A model generated the notes under the pieces. That model worked only from the letters and a program-made list of their open reading frames with translations, was not told the origin of the DNA and did not search any database. Position numbers and translations under genes: made by a program. Of a stretch of 64,000 bases of DNA, positions 39,492 through 49,093 are shown piece after piece (the first letter of the stretch is position 1; the number at the start of each line of letters is the position of its first letter). Source of the stretch: Spirochaetia bacterium (lineage in GTDB: Bacteria; Spirochaetota; Spirochaetia; CADAEX01); NCBI GenBank assembly GCA_017446885.1, contig JAFSOR010000001.1, positions 47,017 to 111,016 of the forward strand, given 5' to 3'.

Positions 39492-40202
39492 ATGTCAGAA
39501 ATGAGTATTGACGATATTGTAACATTGATAACCAAGCAGGTCATGGATACCATTGCCCAGAAAAAGCAGGCTTCCGGGGAAGCTGAATGCCAGGGCGAAT
39601 CCTGCGTGGAATCGGTGCGTAAGAAAGTGCTGCTTATAGGTCCTGAGGATCCGCTCCCAGAGGGGATTCTGACCGGTGCGGCAATATTTGACATAGAGGA
39701 CTTCAAGGCAGAGCGGAATGTGCTTAAGTATGACCAGGTGATAATAACCAAAATCTCTCTGGCCCAGCTTTCCGACGCCGCAACCGGCAGGACAGGCGAC
39801 CCAGTGGCAAACGCTATAATCTATGCCCTTTTAGAGGGTGTGGATGTGCTTATGACAGGCTGTGCACTGTGCTACCGCAAGTTTGCAGGAAAGGGAAGCA
39901 GCGCATTCTATAATATGTACGAAGGATATGCAAAGAAGCTCCAGATTTACGGAGTCAAGCTTTTGGACAGCAACCTGCAGCTTAAAGTGCAGCAGGCAGT
40001 TCCGCCAAAGTATCCTTCAAAGCCTGCAATTGCCCATATGCCAGTTTTCCCGGCACAGGACAGCCGCCTTATAACCGAGGCCGACGCCCTTAAGCTTGCT
40101 TCTGGGGCAAAGGACCAGGTGACACTTAAAGCCGGCTCAATCCTTACCCCGCTGGCAAAGGATGTTTTCACACGGGCTAAGCTCAAGGTGGTTATGGAAT
40201 GA
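39492..40202 (+). CDS. Microcompartment-associated protein of unknown function (eut-operon hypothetical family)
   Basis: 236 residues from the ATG at 39492 (GTG starts at 39483/39486 are alternatives). N-terminal helix MSIDDIVTLITKQVMDTIAQ looks like an encapsulation tag. The middle has KVLLIGPEDPLPEGIL and MTGCALCYRKF with a Cys pair, resembling a flavoprotein-like fold described in eut operons of Clostridia. The C-terminus has ILTPLAKDVFTRAKLKVV, similar to the EutT N-terminal TPAARDYIRQHGIEL motif. Enzymatic role unknown. Confidence 0.75.
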   Translation: MSEMSIDDIVTLITKQVMDTIAQKKQASGEAECQGESCVESVRKKVLLIGPEDPLPEGILTGAAIFDIEDFKAERNVLKYDQVIITKISLAQLSDAATGRTGDPVANAIIYALLEGVDVLMTGCALCYRKFAGKGSSAFYNMYEGYAKKLQIYGVKLLDSNLQLKVQQAVPPKYPSKPAIAHMPVFPAQDSRLITEADALKLASGAKDQVTLKAGSILTPLAKDVFTRAKLKVVME

Positions 40203-40474
40203 AAATCTGCAAAGTTATAGGCCACGTGTGGGCTACAAAAAAAGAGGAGCGCCTTGAGGGCCTTAAGCTCATGGTAATCCAGGAGGATGAGCCTGGAAAG
40301 AGCAAGAAAGAGGTCTTTGTGGCGGCCGATACAGTGTGTGCCGGAATCGGCGACCAGGTTATAGTGGTCTCTGGTTCTACTGCACGCAAGGTGTTCGGAC
40401 GGGACGATATGCCTGTTGACGAGGCTATTGTCGCTATTATTGATAATCTTGAGATTGGACAGGAAGCTGAATGA
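40199..40474 (+). CDS. eutN: Microcompartment vertex protein EutN (BMC-P)
   Basis: 91-residue pentameric shell-vertex protein of the EutN/CcmL family: MKICKVIGHVWATKKEERLE, FVAADTVCAGIGDQVIVVSG, GSTARKVFG. Overlaps its neighbours on both sides by 4 bp. Confidence 0.95.
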   Translation: MKICKVIGHVWATKKEERLEGLKLMVIQEDEPGKSKKEVFVAADTVCAGIGDQVIVVSGSTARKVFGRDDMPVDEAIVAIIDNLEIGQEAE

Positions 40475-41814
40475 GTCTGAAGGATAAAGTGAGAGATGCA
40501 GGTGTCGCCGGATGCGGCGGTGCCGGATTCCCTACTGCGGTAAAACTTGGCGGTACATATGAATATCTTATAGTGAACGGTGTTGAATGCGAGCCTCTTC
40601 TCCGCACCGACCGCTATATCATGCGTACCTTTGCAGACCGTATAGTCTCTGCGGTGAGCGCTGTGCAGAAGGAACTGGCTATTCCCAATGCAGTCATTGC
40701 CCTTAAGCACAACTATACCGAAGAGATTGAAAGTCTAGAGAAAGCCATAAAGAAAGCAGGTGCATCTATCGCTATCCACCAGCTTGAAAGCTTCTATCCT
40801 GCAGGAGACGAGCAGACCCTGGTATACGAAGTTACCGGCCGCATTGTGCCGCCTCTGGGCATCCCCGGAAAAGTGGGTGCTGTGGTGGACAATGTAGGAA
40901 CCATGCTTGCAATCCAGGATGCACTTGAGGATAAGCCTTTTACCCATAAGTACCTGACAGTGAACGGCGATGTTGCAAAGCCTGCCGTGCTTCGGGTGCC
41001 GGTGGGGACCAGCTTTGCCAAGTGTCTTGAGCTTGCAGGCGGCACCTTGAACGACCAGTTCGTGCTGGTGTCAGGCGGCCCGGCCATGGGTCGTATCATA
41101 AAGCAGGAGGATCTGGAAAAAGAGTTTGTCACTAAGACCACATCCGGCATACTGGTGCTTCCGGCAGACGGCTACCACGCAGGTTATGCCGACATGAAGG
41201 TGCTGCATATGCTCAGCCGGGCTCGCTCGGCCTGCATCCAGTGCTCCTTCTGCACCCAGCTGTGCCCCCGCGCGCTTCTGGGTCATCCTCTCCATCCTCA
41301 TAAAGTAATGCGCCGCATGGCGGTGTCCGCCGATATACCCTCAGTTCTGGATGACCCAGAAATACAGGGGGCACAGCTGTGCTGTGAGTGCGGCGTCTGC
41401 GAAATCTACGCCTGCCCTATGGGGCTCCAGCCAAGGCGCATAAACGGCCTTATAAAGCGCGAGATGGCAGCCCGCAAGATGCGCCTGAACATTGGCGATA
41501 CAGAGCTTAAACCAGACGCCGAACGGGAAATGCGCAAGGCTCCTTCCAAGAAGCTTGCCGGCCGCATGGGGCTTGCCCCTTATTACGATGCCGATATCAA
41601 GGCCTTTGTCGAATACCAGGCCGAAGAAGTGAGCATTCCGCTCAAGATGACAGTGGGTGCCCCCTGCGTTCCATGCGTAAAGGCCGGTGATATGGTGAAA
41701 ACTGGCGATGTAATTGCCCAGGTTCCCGAGAATGCACTTGGAGCCAGAATCCATGCCAGCATAGACGGCAGGGTTTCGGCTGTCGACGATAAAATTTCAA
41801 TTGTAAAGGAATGA
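40471..41814 (+). CDS. PduS-like iron-sulfur flavoprotein (cobalamin reductase, RnfC-related)
   Basis: 447 residues: RnfC-type NADH/FMN domain (GCGGAGFPTAVKL at the start), SLBB segment (VSGGPAMGRII), two 4Fe-4S clusters (CIQCSFCTQLCPR; CCECGVCEIYACP) and a C-terminal barrel-sandwich segment (AQVPENALGARIHAS). In Pdu compartments PduS reduces cobalamin and pairs with PduT, which here is the next gene. The role in B12 recycling for EutBC is inferred by analogy. Confidence 0.88.
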   Translation: MSLKDKVRDAGVAGCGGAGFPTAVKLGGTYEYLIVNGVECEPLLRTDRYIMRTFADRIVSAVSAVQKELAIPNAVIALKHNYTEEIESLEKAIKKAGASIAIHQLESFYPAGDEQTLVYEVTGRIVPPLGIPGKVGAVVDNVGTMLAIQDALEDKPFTHKYLTVNGDVAKPAVLRVPVGTSFAKCLELAGGTLNDQFVLVSGGPAMGRIIKQEDLEKEFVTKTTSGILVLPADGYHAGYADMKVLHMLSRARSACIQCSFCTQLCPRALLGHPLHPHKVMRRMAVSADIPSVLDDPEIQGAQLCCECGVCEIYACPMGLQPRRINGLIKREMAARKMRLNIGDTELKPDAEREMRKAPSKKLAGRMGLAPYYDADIKAFVEYQAEEVSIPLKMTVGAPCVPCVKAGDMVKTGDVIAQVPENALGARIHASIDGRVSAVDDKISIVKE

Positions 41815-41818
41815 CGAT

Positions 41819-42367
41819 ATGAACGATGCAGTTGGTTTTCTTGAGCTTAACAGTATAGCAAGAGGGGTGGAGGCTGCCGATATCCTCCTTAAGACTGCGG
41901 ATGTGCGCCTTGTGTTTGCCAAGGCCAGCTGCCCAGGCAAGTACTACATCCTGTTCACCGGAGAAGTGGCAGCAGTGCGCTCCTCCATGGAGGCCGGAGT
42001 TGCCAAAGGCGGCGAGAATGTGGTGGATACCTGCGTCATTCCTAACATACATCCGCAGGTGGTCAAGGCAGTAAACATGACAGCCTATCCCGAGGTCATG
42101 GAAGCAGTTGGCGTCATGGAGTTCTACTCTGTCACCGCCTCGGTCTACAGCGCCGATGCCGCAGTAAAGGCTGCCGACGTGGAGCTGGTGGATGTACGGC
42201 TTGGAACAGGAATAGGGGGAAAATCGTTTGTAGTGCTTACAGGCGATGTGGCAGCAGTCCGCTCGGCGGTGGATGCAGGCATCCACACCCCCAATGCCGA
42301 AGGTATGCTTATTTCCCATGTGGTTATCCCACATCCGCACCCTGAATTGATACAAAGCTTATATTAA
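41819..42367 (+). CDS. PduT-like tandem BMC shell protein with a Cys pore
   Basis: 182 residues, two BMC domains (about 1-90 and 93-182): MNDAVGFLELNSIARGVEAA and EAVGVMEFYSVTASVYSADA. Cys39 in KASCPGKYY corresponds to the PduT cysteine that coordinates a 4Fe-4S cluster at the trimer pore. It follows the PduS-like gene, its known partner, and probably conducts electrons across the shell. Confidence 0.9.
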   Translation: MNDAVGFLELNSIARGVEAADILLKTADVRLVFAKASCPGKYYILFTGEVAAVRSSMEAGVAKGGENVVDTCVIPNIHPQVVKAVNMTAYPEVMEAVGVMEFYSVTASVYSADAAVKAADVELVDVRLGTGIGGKSFVVLTGDVAAVRSAVDAGIHTPNAEGMLISHVVIPHPHPELIQSLY

Positions 42368-42368
42368 T

Positions 42369-42731
42369 ATGGAAAAGAACATAGAATTTACAGACAAACA
42401 GCGTATAATACAGGAATTTGTCCCAGGAAAGCAGATAACCCTGGCTCATATCATAGCAAACCCCGATCCATCGCTCTTTAAAAAGCTGGGTGTGCTGGGC
42501 GAGCGGAGCGGTGCCCTGGGCATAATGACCATCACCCCCAGCGAGGGAGCCATAATAGGGGCAGATGTGGCAACCAAGCATGGCAGTGTGGAGGTCGTGT
42601 TCGTGGACCGGTTCAATGGCTCCCTCATCATAAACGGCGATGTGGCCGACGTTGAGTCTGCAATACGGGCTGTAATGCATGTTCTTTCCGACAATATGCA
42701 CTTTGCCGGGGTAAACATCACCAAGACATGA
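42369..42731 (+). CDS. eutS: Microcompartment shell protein EutS (BMC-H, permuted)
   Basis: 120 residues with QRIIQEFVPGKQITLAHIIA and ALGIMTITPSEGAIIGAD, characteristic of the circularly permuted EutS/PduU hexamer; EutS is the bent form. Overlaps eutP by 4 bp. Confidence 0.93.
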   Translation: MEKNIEFTDKQRIIQEFVPGKQITLAHIIANPDPSLFKKLGVLGERSGALGIMTITPSEGAIIGADVATKHGSVEVVFVDRFNGSLIINGDVADVESAIRAVMHVLSDNMHFAGVNITKT

Positions 42732-43153
42732 AAAAACTCCTCCTTATAGGCACTGTCTCCTGCGGCAAGACCACTCTAAGCCAGTACTTGAGCGGCCAGG
42801 ACTTGGTATACAAGAAAACCCAGGCCCTTGATGTCATAGGCACTGCCATAGACACCCCTGGCGAATACCTGGAGCACCGGGCCTATATGCGTAACCTTAT
42901 GGTCCTGTCCGCCGATGTGGACTATGTGCTCTTTTTAATGGACCCCACCCAGGAGCGCTTTATGTACTCCCCCGGCCATTCTGCATCATTTCCTGTTCCT
43001 GTAATCGGGGTAGTCACCAAGATAGACATAGCAACCCCCAAGCAGATAAACGATGCCCGTCAGATGCTGGAAATCGCCGGGGCAGACCCAATCTTTAACA
43101 TAAGCTCGTACACAGGCGAGGGCATTCCCGAACTCCTTAAATATATGGGATGA
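42728..43153 (+). CDS. eutP: EutP-like small GTPase-fold protein
   Basis: 141 residues, P-loop GTVSCGKTT (8-16), DTPGEYLEH (G3) and TKID (G4). EutP has been reported as an acetate kinase in Salmonella, otherwise a Ras-like fold of unclear role. If kinase activity holds here, it would turn PduL-made acetyl phosphate into ATP. Last gene of the eut run. Confidence 0.88.
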   Translation: MKKLLLIGTVSCGKTTLSQYLSGQDLVYKKTQALDVIGTAIDTPGEYLEHRAYMRNLMVLSADVDYVLFLMDPTQERFMYSPGHSASFPVPVIGVVTKIDIATPKQINDARQMLEIAGADPIFNISSYTGEGIPELLKYMG

Positions 43154-43161
43154 AATTTTCC

Positions 43162-43190
43162 TTGCTTTTTCTATAACCATACTTTATAAT
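43162..43190 (+). promoter_or_regulatory. Promoter of the LysR regulator
   Basis: TTGCTT (43162-43167), 17-bp spacer, perfect TATAAT (43185-43190). The start codon begins 7 nt after the -10, so the transcript is probably leaderless. Confidence 0.75.
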
Positions 43191-43197
43191 ATGTATT

Positions 43198-44100
43198 ATG
43201 AATCTTTATCATCTCAAGACTTTCTACTATATAGCCAAATTTAAGAGCTATACTAGGGCCGCACAGGAATTGTGTGTAACCCAGCCAGCAGTTACCCGGC
43301 AGATTCAGGAGCTTGAGAACACCCATAACCTGGTGCTGTTCAACAAGATTGGCAAGAAGATAGTCCTTACCGATGCAGGCGAAGCCCTTTATGCCCTGGC
43401 CGAGAAGATATTTGATTTAGAGACCCAGGTGGAGGAGAGCATAAGGGATTTCCAGTCCCAGAACAAAGGGCGCATCGACATAGTTTCATGCGAGACCTTT
43501 GCCGCCTACTACCTGCCGTCGCTTTTAGAGCTGTTCTACAGCAAGTTCCCCGACATCTTCCTTTCGGTCATGACAAAGCTGGACGGCAAGGTGGTGGAGT
43601 ATACCGCAAACCTGGACAGCGACATAGGTTTTACATCGCGCCAGATTCCTCATCCCAAGCTTACTACCAAGGAGTTCCTTACCGAGGAGCTGATATTTAT
43701 AGGGTCGCAGGACAATCCGCTGTCAAAAAAGGGTACCATAGATATCTGGGAGCTTAACCACGTGCCTGTCATACTGCACGAACCCGGCTGCGGCACCTGG
43801 AAGATATTCAGGGAGTTCATACAGCGCCACCATCTGCACACCAAGGATGTATGCGAGTTCACCAACAACTCGGCCATAATAAACATGGTCAAGCGGAATG
43901 TCGGCATATCCCTCATATCTAAGAATGTGGTCAGGGAAGAGCTTAAGAACGGCACTCTGGCCGAAATTTCCGTGGCTGGCGAGGCTTTCCACCGCCGGTA
44001 CTACATCAATTACTACAACGAAAAGTACTTTACCAAGACTCTGGCCGATTTCGTAACCATGGCAACAGGCTGGGCAGCCGATTATATGAACGAACTATAA
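43198..44100 (+). CDS. LysR-family transcriptional regulator
   Basis: 300 residues: winged HTH (about 1-60: YTRAAQELCVTQPAVTRQIQ) and a substrate-binding domain (about 90-295) of the CysB/CbbR kind. It sits 44 bp behind eutP, in the same direction but with its own promoter, and is the only regulator near the eut genes. Control of the eut operon by this protein is inferred from position. Confidence 0.9.
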   Translation: MNLYHLKTFYYIAKFKSYTRAAQELCVTQPAVTRQIQELENTHNLVLFNKIGKKIVLTDAGEALYALAEKIFDLETQVEESIRDFQSQNKGRIDIVSCETFAAYYLPSLLELFYSKFPDIFLSVMTKLDGKVVEYTANLDSDIGFTSRQIPHPKLTTKEFLTEELIFIGSQDNPLSKKGTIDIWELNHVPVILHEPGCGTWKIFREFIQRHHLHTKDVCEFTNNSAIINMVKRNVGISLISKNVVREELKNGTLAEISVAGEAFHRRYYINYYNEKYFTKTLADFVTMATGWAADYMNEL

Positions 44101-44197
44101 AATATTGTAATTATAAGTATTTTATTATATCTCTTGCCTTTTTCCCCTTAATAATATAGAATTTTACCAAATAATTACGCTGCGAGAGGTTCTATTT

Positions 44198-44818
44198 ATG
44201 GAAGTTCAAGTTAAGGAATTGATTGATAAGATCAAGACAGACGGTATCAAAAGTGCCGAGGACAAAGCTGCGCAGATTATAAAAGAAGCGCAGGCTAAGG
44301 CGGAAACCATTCTTGCAAATGCCAAGAAAGAAGCTTCAGCTATCGTTGCAGATGCAGAGGACAAGGCTGCAAAGAGCAAGATTTCTGGAGAAGAGGCAAT
44401 CAAGCAGGCTGGAAGAGACCTGGTTCTCAACATCCGCGAGAAGATTACTGCACTTTACAACGTCATTCTGCAGAATGAGGTTAAGGGTGCAATGGATGAG
44501 AAGCTTATCGGCGATGTAATCGTAAAGCTTATCTCATCTTGGAAGGGCGAGGACAGTGCTGACCTTACAGTGCTTGTTTCCGAGAAGGATGCAAAGGCTG
44601 TGGAGCAGGTTCTCATTAACAAACTTGCTGATAAAGTTAAGAAGGGCCTGGATGTAAAAGCATCAAAGACAATCGATGCCGGCTTCCATGTAGAAGCAAA
44701 AGATGGTTCTGCTTATCACAATTTCTCAGCAGAAGGCATAGCAGAAGTATTCTCCGATTATCTTAACCCAAGACTTGCTAAGCTGTTGTCTGAGGGAATT
44801 AAAAAAGCGGAGGCATAA
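44198..44818 (+). CDS. V-type ATPase subunit E
   Basis: Peripheral-stalk subunit. 206 residues, N-terminal half a long charged helix rich in AKA/EA (about 1-100), C-terminal globular domain. First gene of the operon and preceded by GAGAGG. Position and pattern match spirochetal E. Confidence 0.88.
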   Translation: MEVQVKELIDKIKTDGIKSAEDKAAQIIKEAQAKAETILANAKKEASAIVADAEDKAAKSKISGEEAIKQAGRDLVLNIREKITALYNVILQNEVKGAMDEKLIGDVIVKLISSWKGEDSADLTVLVSEKDAKAVEQVLINKLADKVKKGLDVKASKTIDAGFHVEAKDGSAYHNFSAEGIAEVFSDYLNPRLAKLLSEGIKKAEA

Positions 44819-44821
44819 GCC

Positions 44822-45370
44822 TTGGCAAATCAATACTACTACACTGTTTCTTCGTTACCTATGCTCATGTGGGATTCTGACAAGTTCATGACAGAAAGCG
44901 AATTCCTGTATGCCTGCGAGTCCACAGTGGCCGAGAAAGACTTTGAGACACTCAAAGCCTCGCTGCTCATTCCTGTTCAGGGAGCTGCAGTGACCAACCC
45001 TGTGCTTAAAAGCTGGTACGACTGGGAAAACACTCTCCGGAGCGAGCTGGTCAAGCTCAGAGCAGCAAAGAAGGGAACAGATGCTGAAAAATACATCAGC
45101 GATAATCCTGGCGAGGCCGGAGTGGTTGAGATTGCAAGAGAAGCGTTCAATCAGAGTTCACCGCTGGACGGCGAGAAGATTCTGGATCAGGCAAGATGGG
45201 ATTACCTGGACATGCTTGAGGCAGGACATATGTTCGACATCGGCAAACTGATTATTTACTATCTCAAGCTCCAGCTGCTCAACAGAAGAGCATTGCTCAA
45301 CAAAGAGAAGGGCCAGCAGGAATACGAGAAAATTTATGCAGATATTCTTGCTGCCGCAAGAAAAAACTAG
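44822..45370 (+). CDS. DUF2764 protein (V-ATPase operon, C-subunit position)
   Basis: 182 residues; start is TTG at 44822, 8 nt after GGAGG. Family found in spirochete V-ATPase operons between E and A, where other organisms carry subunit C; helical, with LPMLMWDSDKFMTESEFL near the N-terminus and LKLQLLNRRALLNKEKGQ near the end. A C-subunit-like role in the central rotor is an inference. Confidence 0.8.
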   Translation: MANQYYYTVSSLPMLMWDSDKFMTESEFLYACESTVAEKDFETLKASLLIPVQGAAVTNPVLKSWYDWENTLRSELVKLRAAKKGTDAEKYISDNPGEAGVVEIAREAFNQSSPLDGEKILDQARWDYLDMLEAGHMFDIGKLIIYYLKLQLLNRRALLNKEKGQQEYEKIYADILAAARKN

Positions 45371-45379
45371 AGGTATTAT

Positions 45380-47179
45380 ATGAGTGATATAGTGGAAAAT
45401 AAGACCATCGGCAAAGTTGTCGGAGTAAACGGCAACATGGTTACCATCGAGGTTGAAGGCAACGTCCTGATGAACGAGGTAGGATACGTTGTTGTAAACA
45501 CAGCCGAAGGCGAGAAAAAGCTTAAGGCCGAGGTAATCAGAATCAAAGGTAAGAATGCCGATATGCAGGTTTATGAGATGACCAGAGGAATCGGAGTAGG
45601 CGACAAGGTGGAGCTTACAGGCGAGATGCTGGCCGTAACCCTGGGCCCCGGACTTCTGGGACAGGTGTTCGACGGTCTGCAGAACCCGCTTCCAAAGCTG
45701 GCAGAGCACAGCGGATTCTTCCTGGAGCGCGGTGTATATCTTGATGCACTTCCAGCAGACAAGAAATGGCACTTCACACCATGTGTGAAAGCCGGCGACA
45801 CAGTACAGCGTGCAGATTCCATCGGCTCTGTTCCAGAGGGAATCTTCCAGCACCAGATCATGGTTCCGTTCAATATGTACGACACCTATACTGTAAAGTC
45901 AGTTGCTGCCGAAGGCGATTACACAGTTAACGACAAGATTGCAGAGATTGCAGATTCCAAGGGAAATGTAACCCCTCTCAAGATGTGCTTCACATGGCCA
46001 GTAAAGAGAGCAATCGATGCATATTCAGAAAGACTTAAACCAGTTGAGCCTATGATTACAAAGGTTAGACTGATTGATACATTCTTCCCTGTTGCAAAGG
46101 GCGGTACATATTGTATCCCTGGCCCATTCGGAGCAGGAAAGACAGTACTCCAGCAGATTACATCCAAGAACGCCGAGGTTGATATCGTAATCGTTGCAGC
46201 CTGCGGAGAGCGTGCCGGCGAGGTAGTAGAGGAGCTTAAGGAGTTCCCGGAGCTTACCGACCCAAGAACAGGCCGTTCCCTTATGGAAAGAACAATGATT
46301 ATCTGTAACACATCTTCCATGCCTGTTGCTGCACGTGAAGCATCTGTATACACAGCAGTAACCCTGGGCGAGTACTACCGGCAGATGGGACTCAACGTCC
46401 TCCTGCTTGCAGACTCCACATCCAGATGGGCACAGGCCATGAGAGAGATGTCCGGACGTCTTGAGGAGATCCCAGGTGAGGAAGCATTCCCAGCATATCT
46501 GGAATCATCCATCGCAGCATTCTACGAAAGAGCTGGTATTGTAAAACTCAAGAACGGAAAGACAGGTTCTGTAACAATCGGTGGTACAGTATCTCCTGCC
46601 GGCGGTAACTTCGAGGAGCCTGTAACCCAGGCAACCCTTAAGGTAGTAGGTGCATTCCACGGACTTTCCAGAGAGCGCTCCGACGCAAGAAAGTACCCGG
46701 CTATCCACCCACTGGAAAGCTGGAGTAAATATAAGAGCGGTATCGTTGATCCTGAGTATGTTGAATACGCAAGCGAGATTCTTATCAGAGGAAACGATGT
46801 CGGCCAGATGATGAAGGTAGTAGGTGAGGAAGGAACCAGTATCGACGACTACATCACCTACCTTAAGGAAGAGCTTCTTGACGCTGTATACATCCAGCAG
46901 AACTCATTCGATGAAGTAGACGCCGCAGTACCTGTAGACAGACAGCGCCACGTATTCTACATCCTGCTCAAGATTCTTGCAGCAAAGTTCAGCTTCACAG
47001 TTAAAGACGAAGCCAGAAGCTACTTCAACCAGCTCCGCCAGATCTTCCTTGACTACAACGGATCTCTGTGGGGAACAGATGCATTCAAGACAAAAGAGAA
47101 AGAGCTTCTTGATGCCCTTGCTTCCAAGCAGACAGGTGTTGAGGAAAAAGGTGCCGCACTGCTGGCAAATATTAAATAA
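45380..47179 (+). CDS. V-type ATPase catalytic subunit A
   Basis: Nucleotide-hydrolysing or synthesising subunit of V1. 599 residues with the A-specific insertion and Walker A GPFGAGKT at 248-255, followed by [33 protein letters not shown] and [13 protein letters not shown]. Complete. 11 bp to subunit B. Confidence 0.97.
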   Translation: MSDIVENKTIGKVVGVNGNMVTIEVEGNVLMNEVGYVVVNTAEGEKKLKAEVIRIKGKNADMQVYEMTRGIGVGDKVELTGEMLAVTLGPGLLGQVFDGLQNPLPKLAEHSGFFLERGVYLDALPADKKWHFTPCVKAGDTVQRADSIGSVPEGIFQHQIMVPFNMYDTYTVKSVAAEGDYTVNDKIAEIADSKGNVTPLKMCFTWPVKRAIDAYSERLKPVEPMITKVRLIDTFFPVAKGGTYCIPGPFGAGKTVLQQITSKNAEVDIVIVAACGERAGEVVEELKEFPELTDPRTGRSLMERTMIICNTSSMPVAAREASVYTAVTLGEYYRQMGLNVLLLADSTSRWAQAMREMSGRLEEIPGEEAFPAYLESSIAAFYERAGIVKLKNGKTGSVTIGGTVSPAGGNFEEPVTQATLKVVGAFHGLSRERSDARKYPAIHPLESWSKYKSGIVDPEYVEYASEILIRGNDVGQMMKVVGEEGTSIDDYITYLKEELLDAVYIQQNSFDEVDAAVPVDRQRHVFYILLKILAAKFSFTVKDEARSYFNQLRQIFLDYNGSLWGTDAFKTKEKELLDALASKQTGVEEKGAALLANIK

Positions 47180-47190
47180 GGAAGGTCAGA

Positions 47191-48489
47191 ATGCGCAAGG
47201 TTTATAGTAAAATTGAATCCATTACTGGAAACGTAATTACAGTAAAAGCAGACAATGTTAAAAATGATGATCTTGCTGAAGTTACTTCAGCACACGGAAA
47301 GTCACTTGCCCGTGTAATCAAATTGGATCATGATGTTGTATCCCTGCAGGTATTCGCTGGAGCAAAGGGTGTTTCCACAGGCGACGAGGTCCGGTTCCTC
47401 GGCTATCCTATGAAAATCTCCTGCTCAGAGAATCTTCTTGGAAGAATCTTCAACGGAAGCGGCGAGCCACGGGATAACGGACCAAGACTGGAAGAGAACC
47501 TTATCGAGATTGGTGGACCATCAGTTAACCCATCCAAGAGAATTATTCCTAAGAACATGGTAAGAACTGGTATCCCTATGATCGACGTGTTCAACTCTCT
47601 GGTAGAATCACAGAAGCTGCCTATCTTCTCATCATCCGGTGAGCCATACAACGAGCTTCTGGCCAGAATCGCAATGCAGGCCGAGGTCGATATGATCATC
47701 CTGGGCGGTATGGGACTTAAGTACGACGACTACCTGGGCTTCAAGGATGCCCTTGAGGAAGGTGGAGCACTCTCCAGAACAATCTTCTTCGTACACACAG
47801 CATCCGACCCTATCGTAGAGTGTCTCTTGGTTCCAGATATTTCCCTGGCAGTTGCAGAGCAGTTCGCACTTAAAGGCAAGAAGGTTCTGGTACTTCTTAC
47901 AGATATGACCAACTTCGCCGACGCCATGAAAGAGAACGCTATTACAATGGAGCAGGTACCTTCCAACCGTGGTTACCCAGGAGACCTTTACAGCCAGCTG
48001 GCTTCCAGATACGAGAAGGCAGTAGACTTCGAAGGATCCGGATCCATCACAATCCTTGCTGTAACCACAATGCCTGGTGACGACGTAACACACCCGGTAC
48101 CAGACAACACCGGATACATCACCGAGGGTCAGTTCTATCTTAAGAACGGAAGAATCGAGCCATTCGGTTCACTCTCCAGACTTAAGCAGCAGGTCAACAA
48201 GGATACCCGCGAGGACCACAGAGCCCTTATGGATGGTATGATCAAGCTCTATTCCGCTTACAAAGAGTCTCTGGAGAAAAAGTCCATGGGATTCAGAATG
48301 TCAGACTGGGATAACAAGCTTCTTAAATACGGTGCTATTTTCGAAGAGCAGCTTATGTCTCTCTCTGTAAACATTCCTCTCGAGAAAGCTCTTGACCTGG
48401 GTTGGGAAATCCTGGCAGAGTGCTTCTCCAAGGAAGAGACCGGTCTTAGAACTGAGCTTCTGAACAAGTTCTGGCCAAAGAAGGACTAA
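47191..48489 (+). CDS. V-type ATPase subunit B
   Basis: Regulatory nucleotide-binding subunit; 432 residues with [17 protein letters not shown] in the P-loop position (no functional Walker A, as normal for B), [15 protein letters not shown] and the [20 protein letters not shown] segment. Ordinary. Confidence 0.97.
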   Translation: MRKVYSKIESITGNVITVKADNVKNDDLAEVTSAHGKSLARVIKLDHDVVSLQVFAGAKGVSTGDEVRFLGYPMKISCSENLLGRIFNGSGEPRDNGPRLEENLIEIGGPSVNPSKRIIPKNMVRTGIPMIDVFNSLVESQKLPIFSSSGEPYNELLARIAMQAEVDMIILGGMGLKYDDYLGFKDALEEGGALSRTIFFVHTASDPIVECLLVPDISLAVAEQFALKGKKVLVLLTDMTNFADAMKENAITMEQVPSNRGYPGDLYSQLASRYEKAVDFEGSGSITILAVTTMPGDDVTHPVPDNTGYITEGQFYLKNGRIEPFGSLSRLKQQVNKDTREDHRALMDGMIKLYSAYKESLEKKSMGFRMSDWDNKLLKYGAIFEEQLMSLSVNIPLEKALDLGWEILAECFSKEETGLRTELLNKFWPKKD

Positions 48490-48495
48490 AGACGT

Positions 48496-49092
48496 ATGGC
48501 AAATATCAAACTGACTAAAAACGAACAGAAGAAGCAGAAGGACGCTCTGAAAAGATACACCAGATACCTTCCTACTCTTATGCTCAAGAAGCAGCAGCTT
48601 CAGCTGGTTATCAGAGGTCTTGAGGCCGATGTAAAAGCTAAGCAGGAAGAGCGGAAAGTGCTTGAGGGCGAGATCAAGTCATGGGTGGATGTCTTCGGCG
48701 AAGAAGTTGAGTTTGATAAGCTTGTAAGAATTAAGTATCTCGAAACGGAAGAAGGTAACATAGCGGGAGTTGATATCCCTGTGTTCAAGGGCATAGAGTT
48801 CGAGCAGATCGAGTATGACCTTTTCAAGCAGCCTCTGTGGGTTGATGCAGCTGTGGACAAAGTTTCCAAGCTTTTGGCCTGCGACGAGGAGCTTAAGATC
48901 ATAGCAAAGCAGCTTGAGCTTCTGGATGCTGAGCTCCGGGTCACATCGCAGAGAGTAAACCTCTTTGAGAAAGTAAAGATTCCAGAGACCAAGAACAACA
49001 TCAGAGTAATCGGTGTTTACCTTGGCGACCAGCAGACCGCTGCCGTTGTAAGAGGAAAGATATCAAAGAAGAAACTGGTAAGGGAAGCATAA
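48496..49092 (+). CDS. V-type ATPase subunit D
   Basis: Central-rotor shaft subunit: 198 residues, long coiled-coil helices at both ends (LKRYTRYLPTLMLKKQQLQ; VTSQRVNLFEKVKIPET). Starts 6 bp after B. Confidence 0.92.
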   Translation: MANIKLTKNEQKKQKDALKRYTRYLPTLMLKKQQLQLVIRGLEADVKAKQEERKVLEGEIKSWVDVFGEEVEFDKLVRIKYLETEEGNIAGVDIPVFKGIEFEQIEYDLFKQPLWVDAAVDKVSKLLACDEELKIIAKQLELLDAELRVTSQRVNLFEKVKIPETKNNIRVIGVYLGDQQTAAVVRGKISKKKLVREA

Positions 49093-49093
49093 T

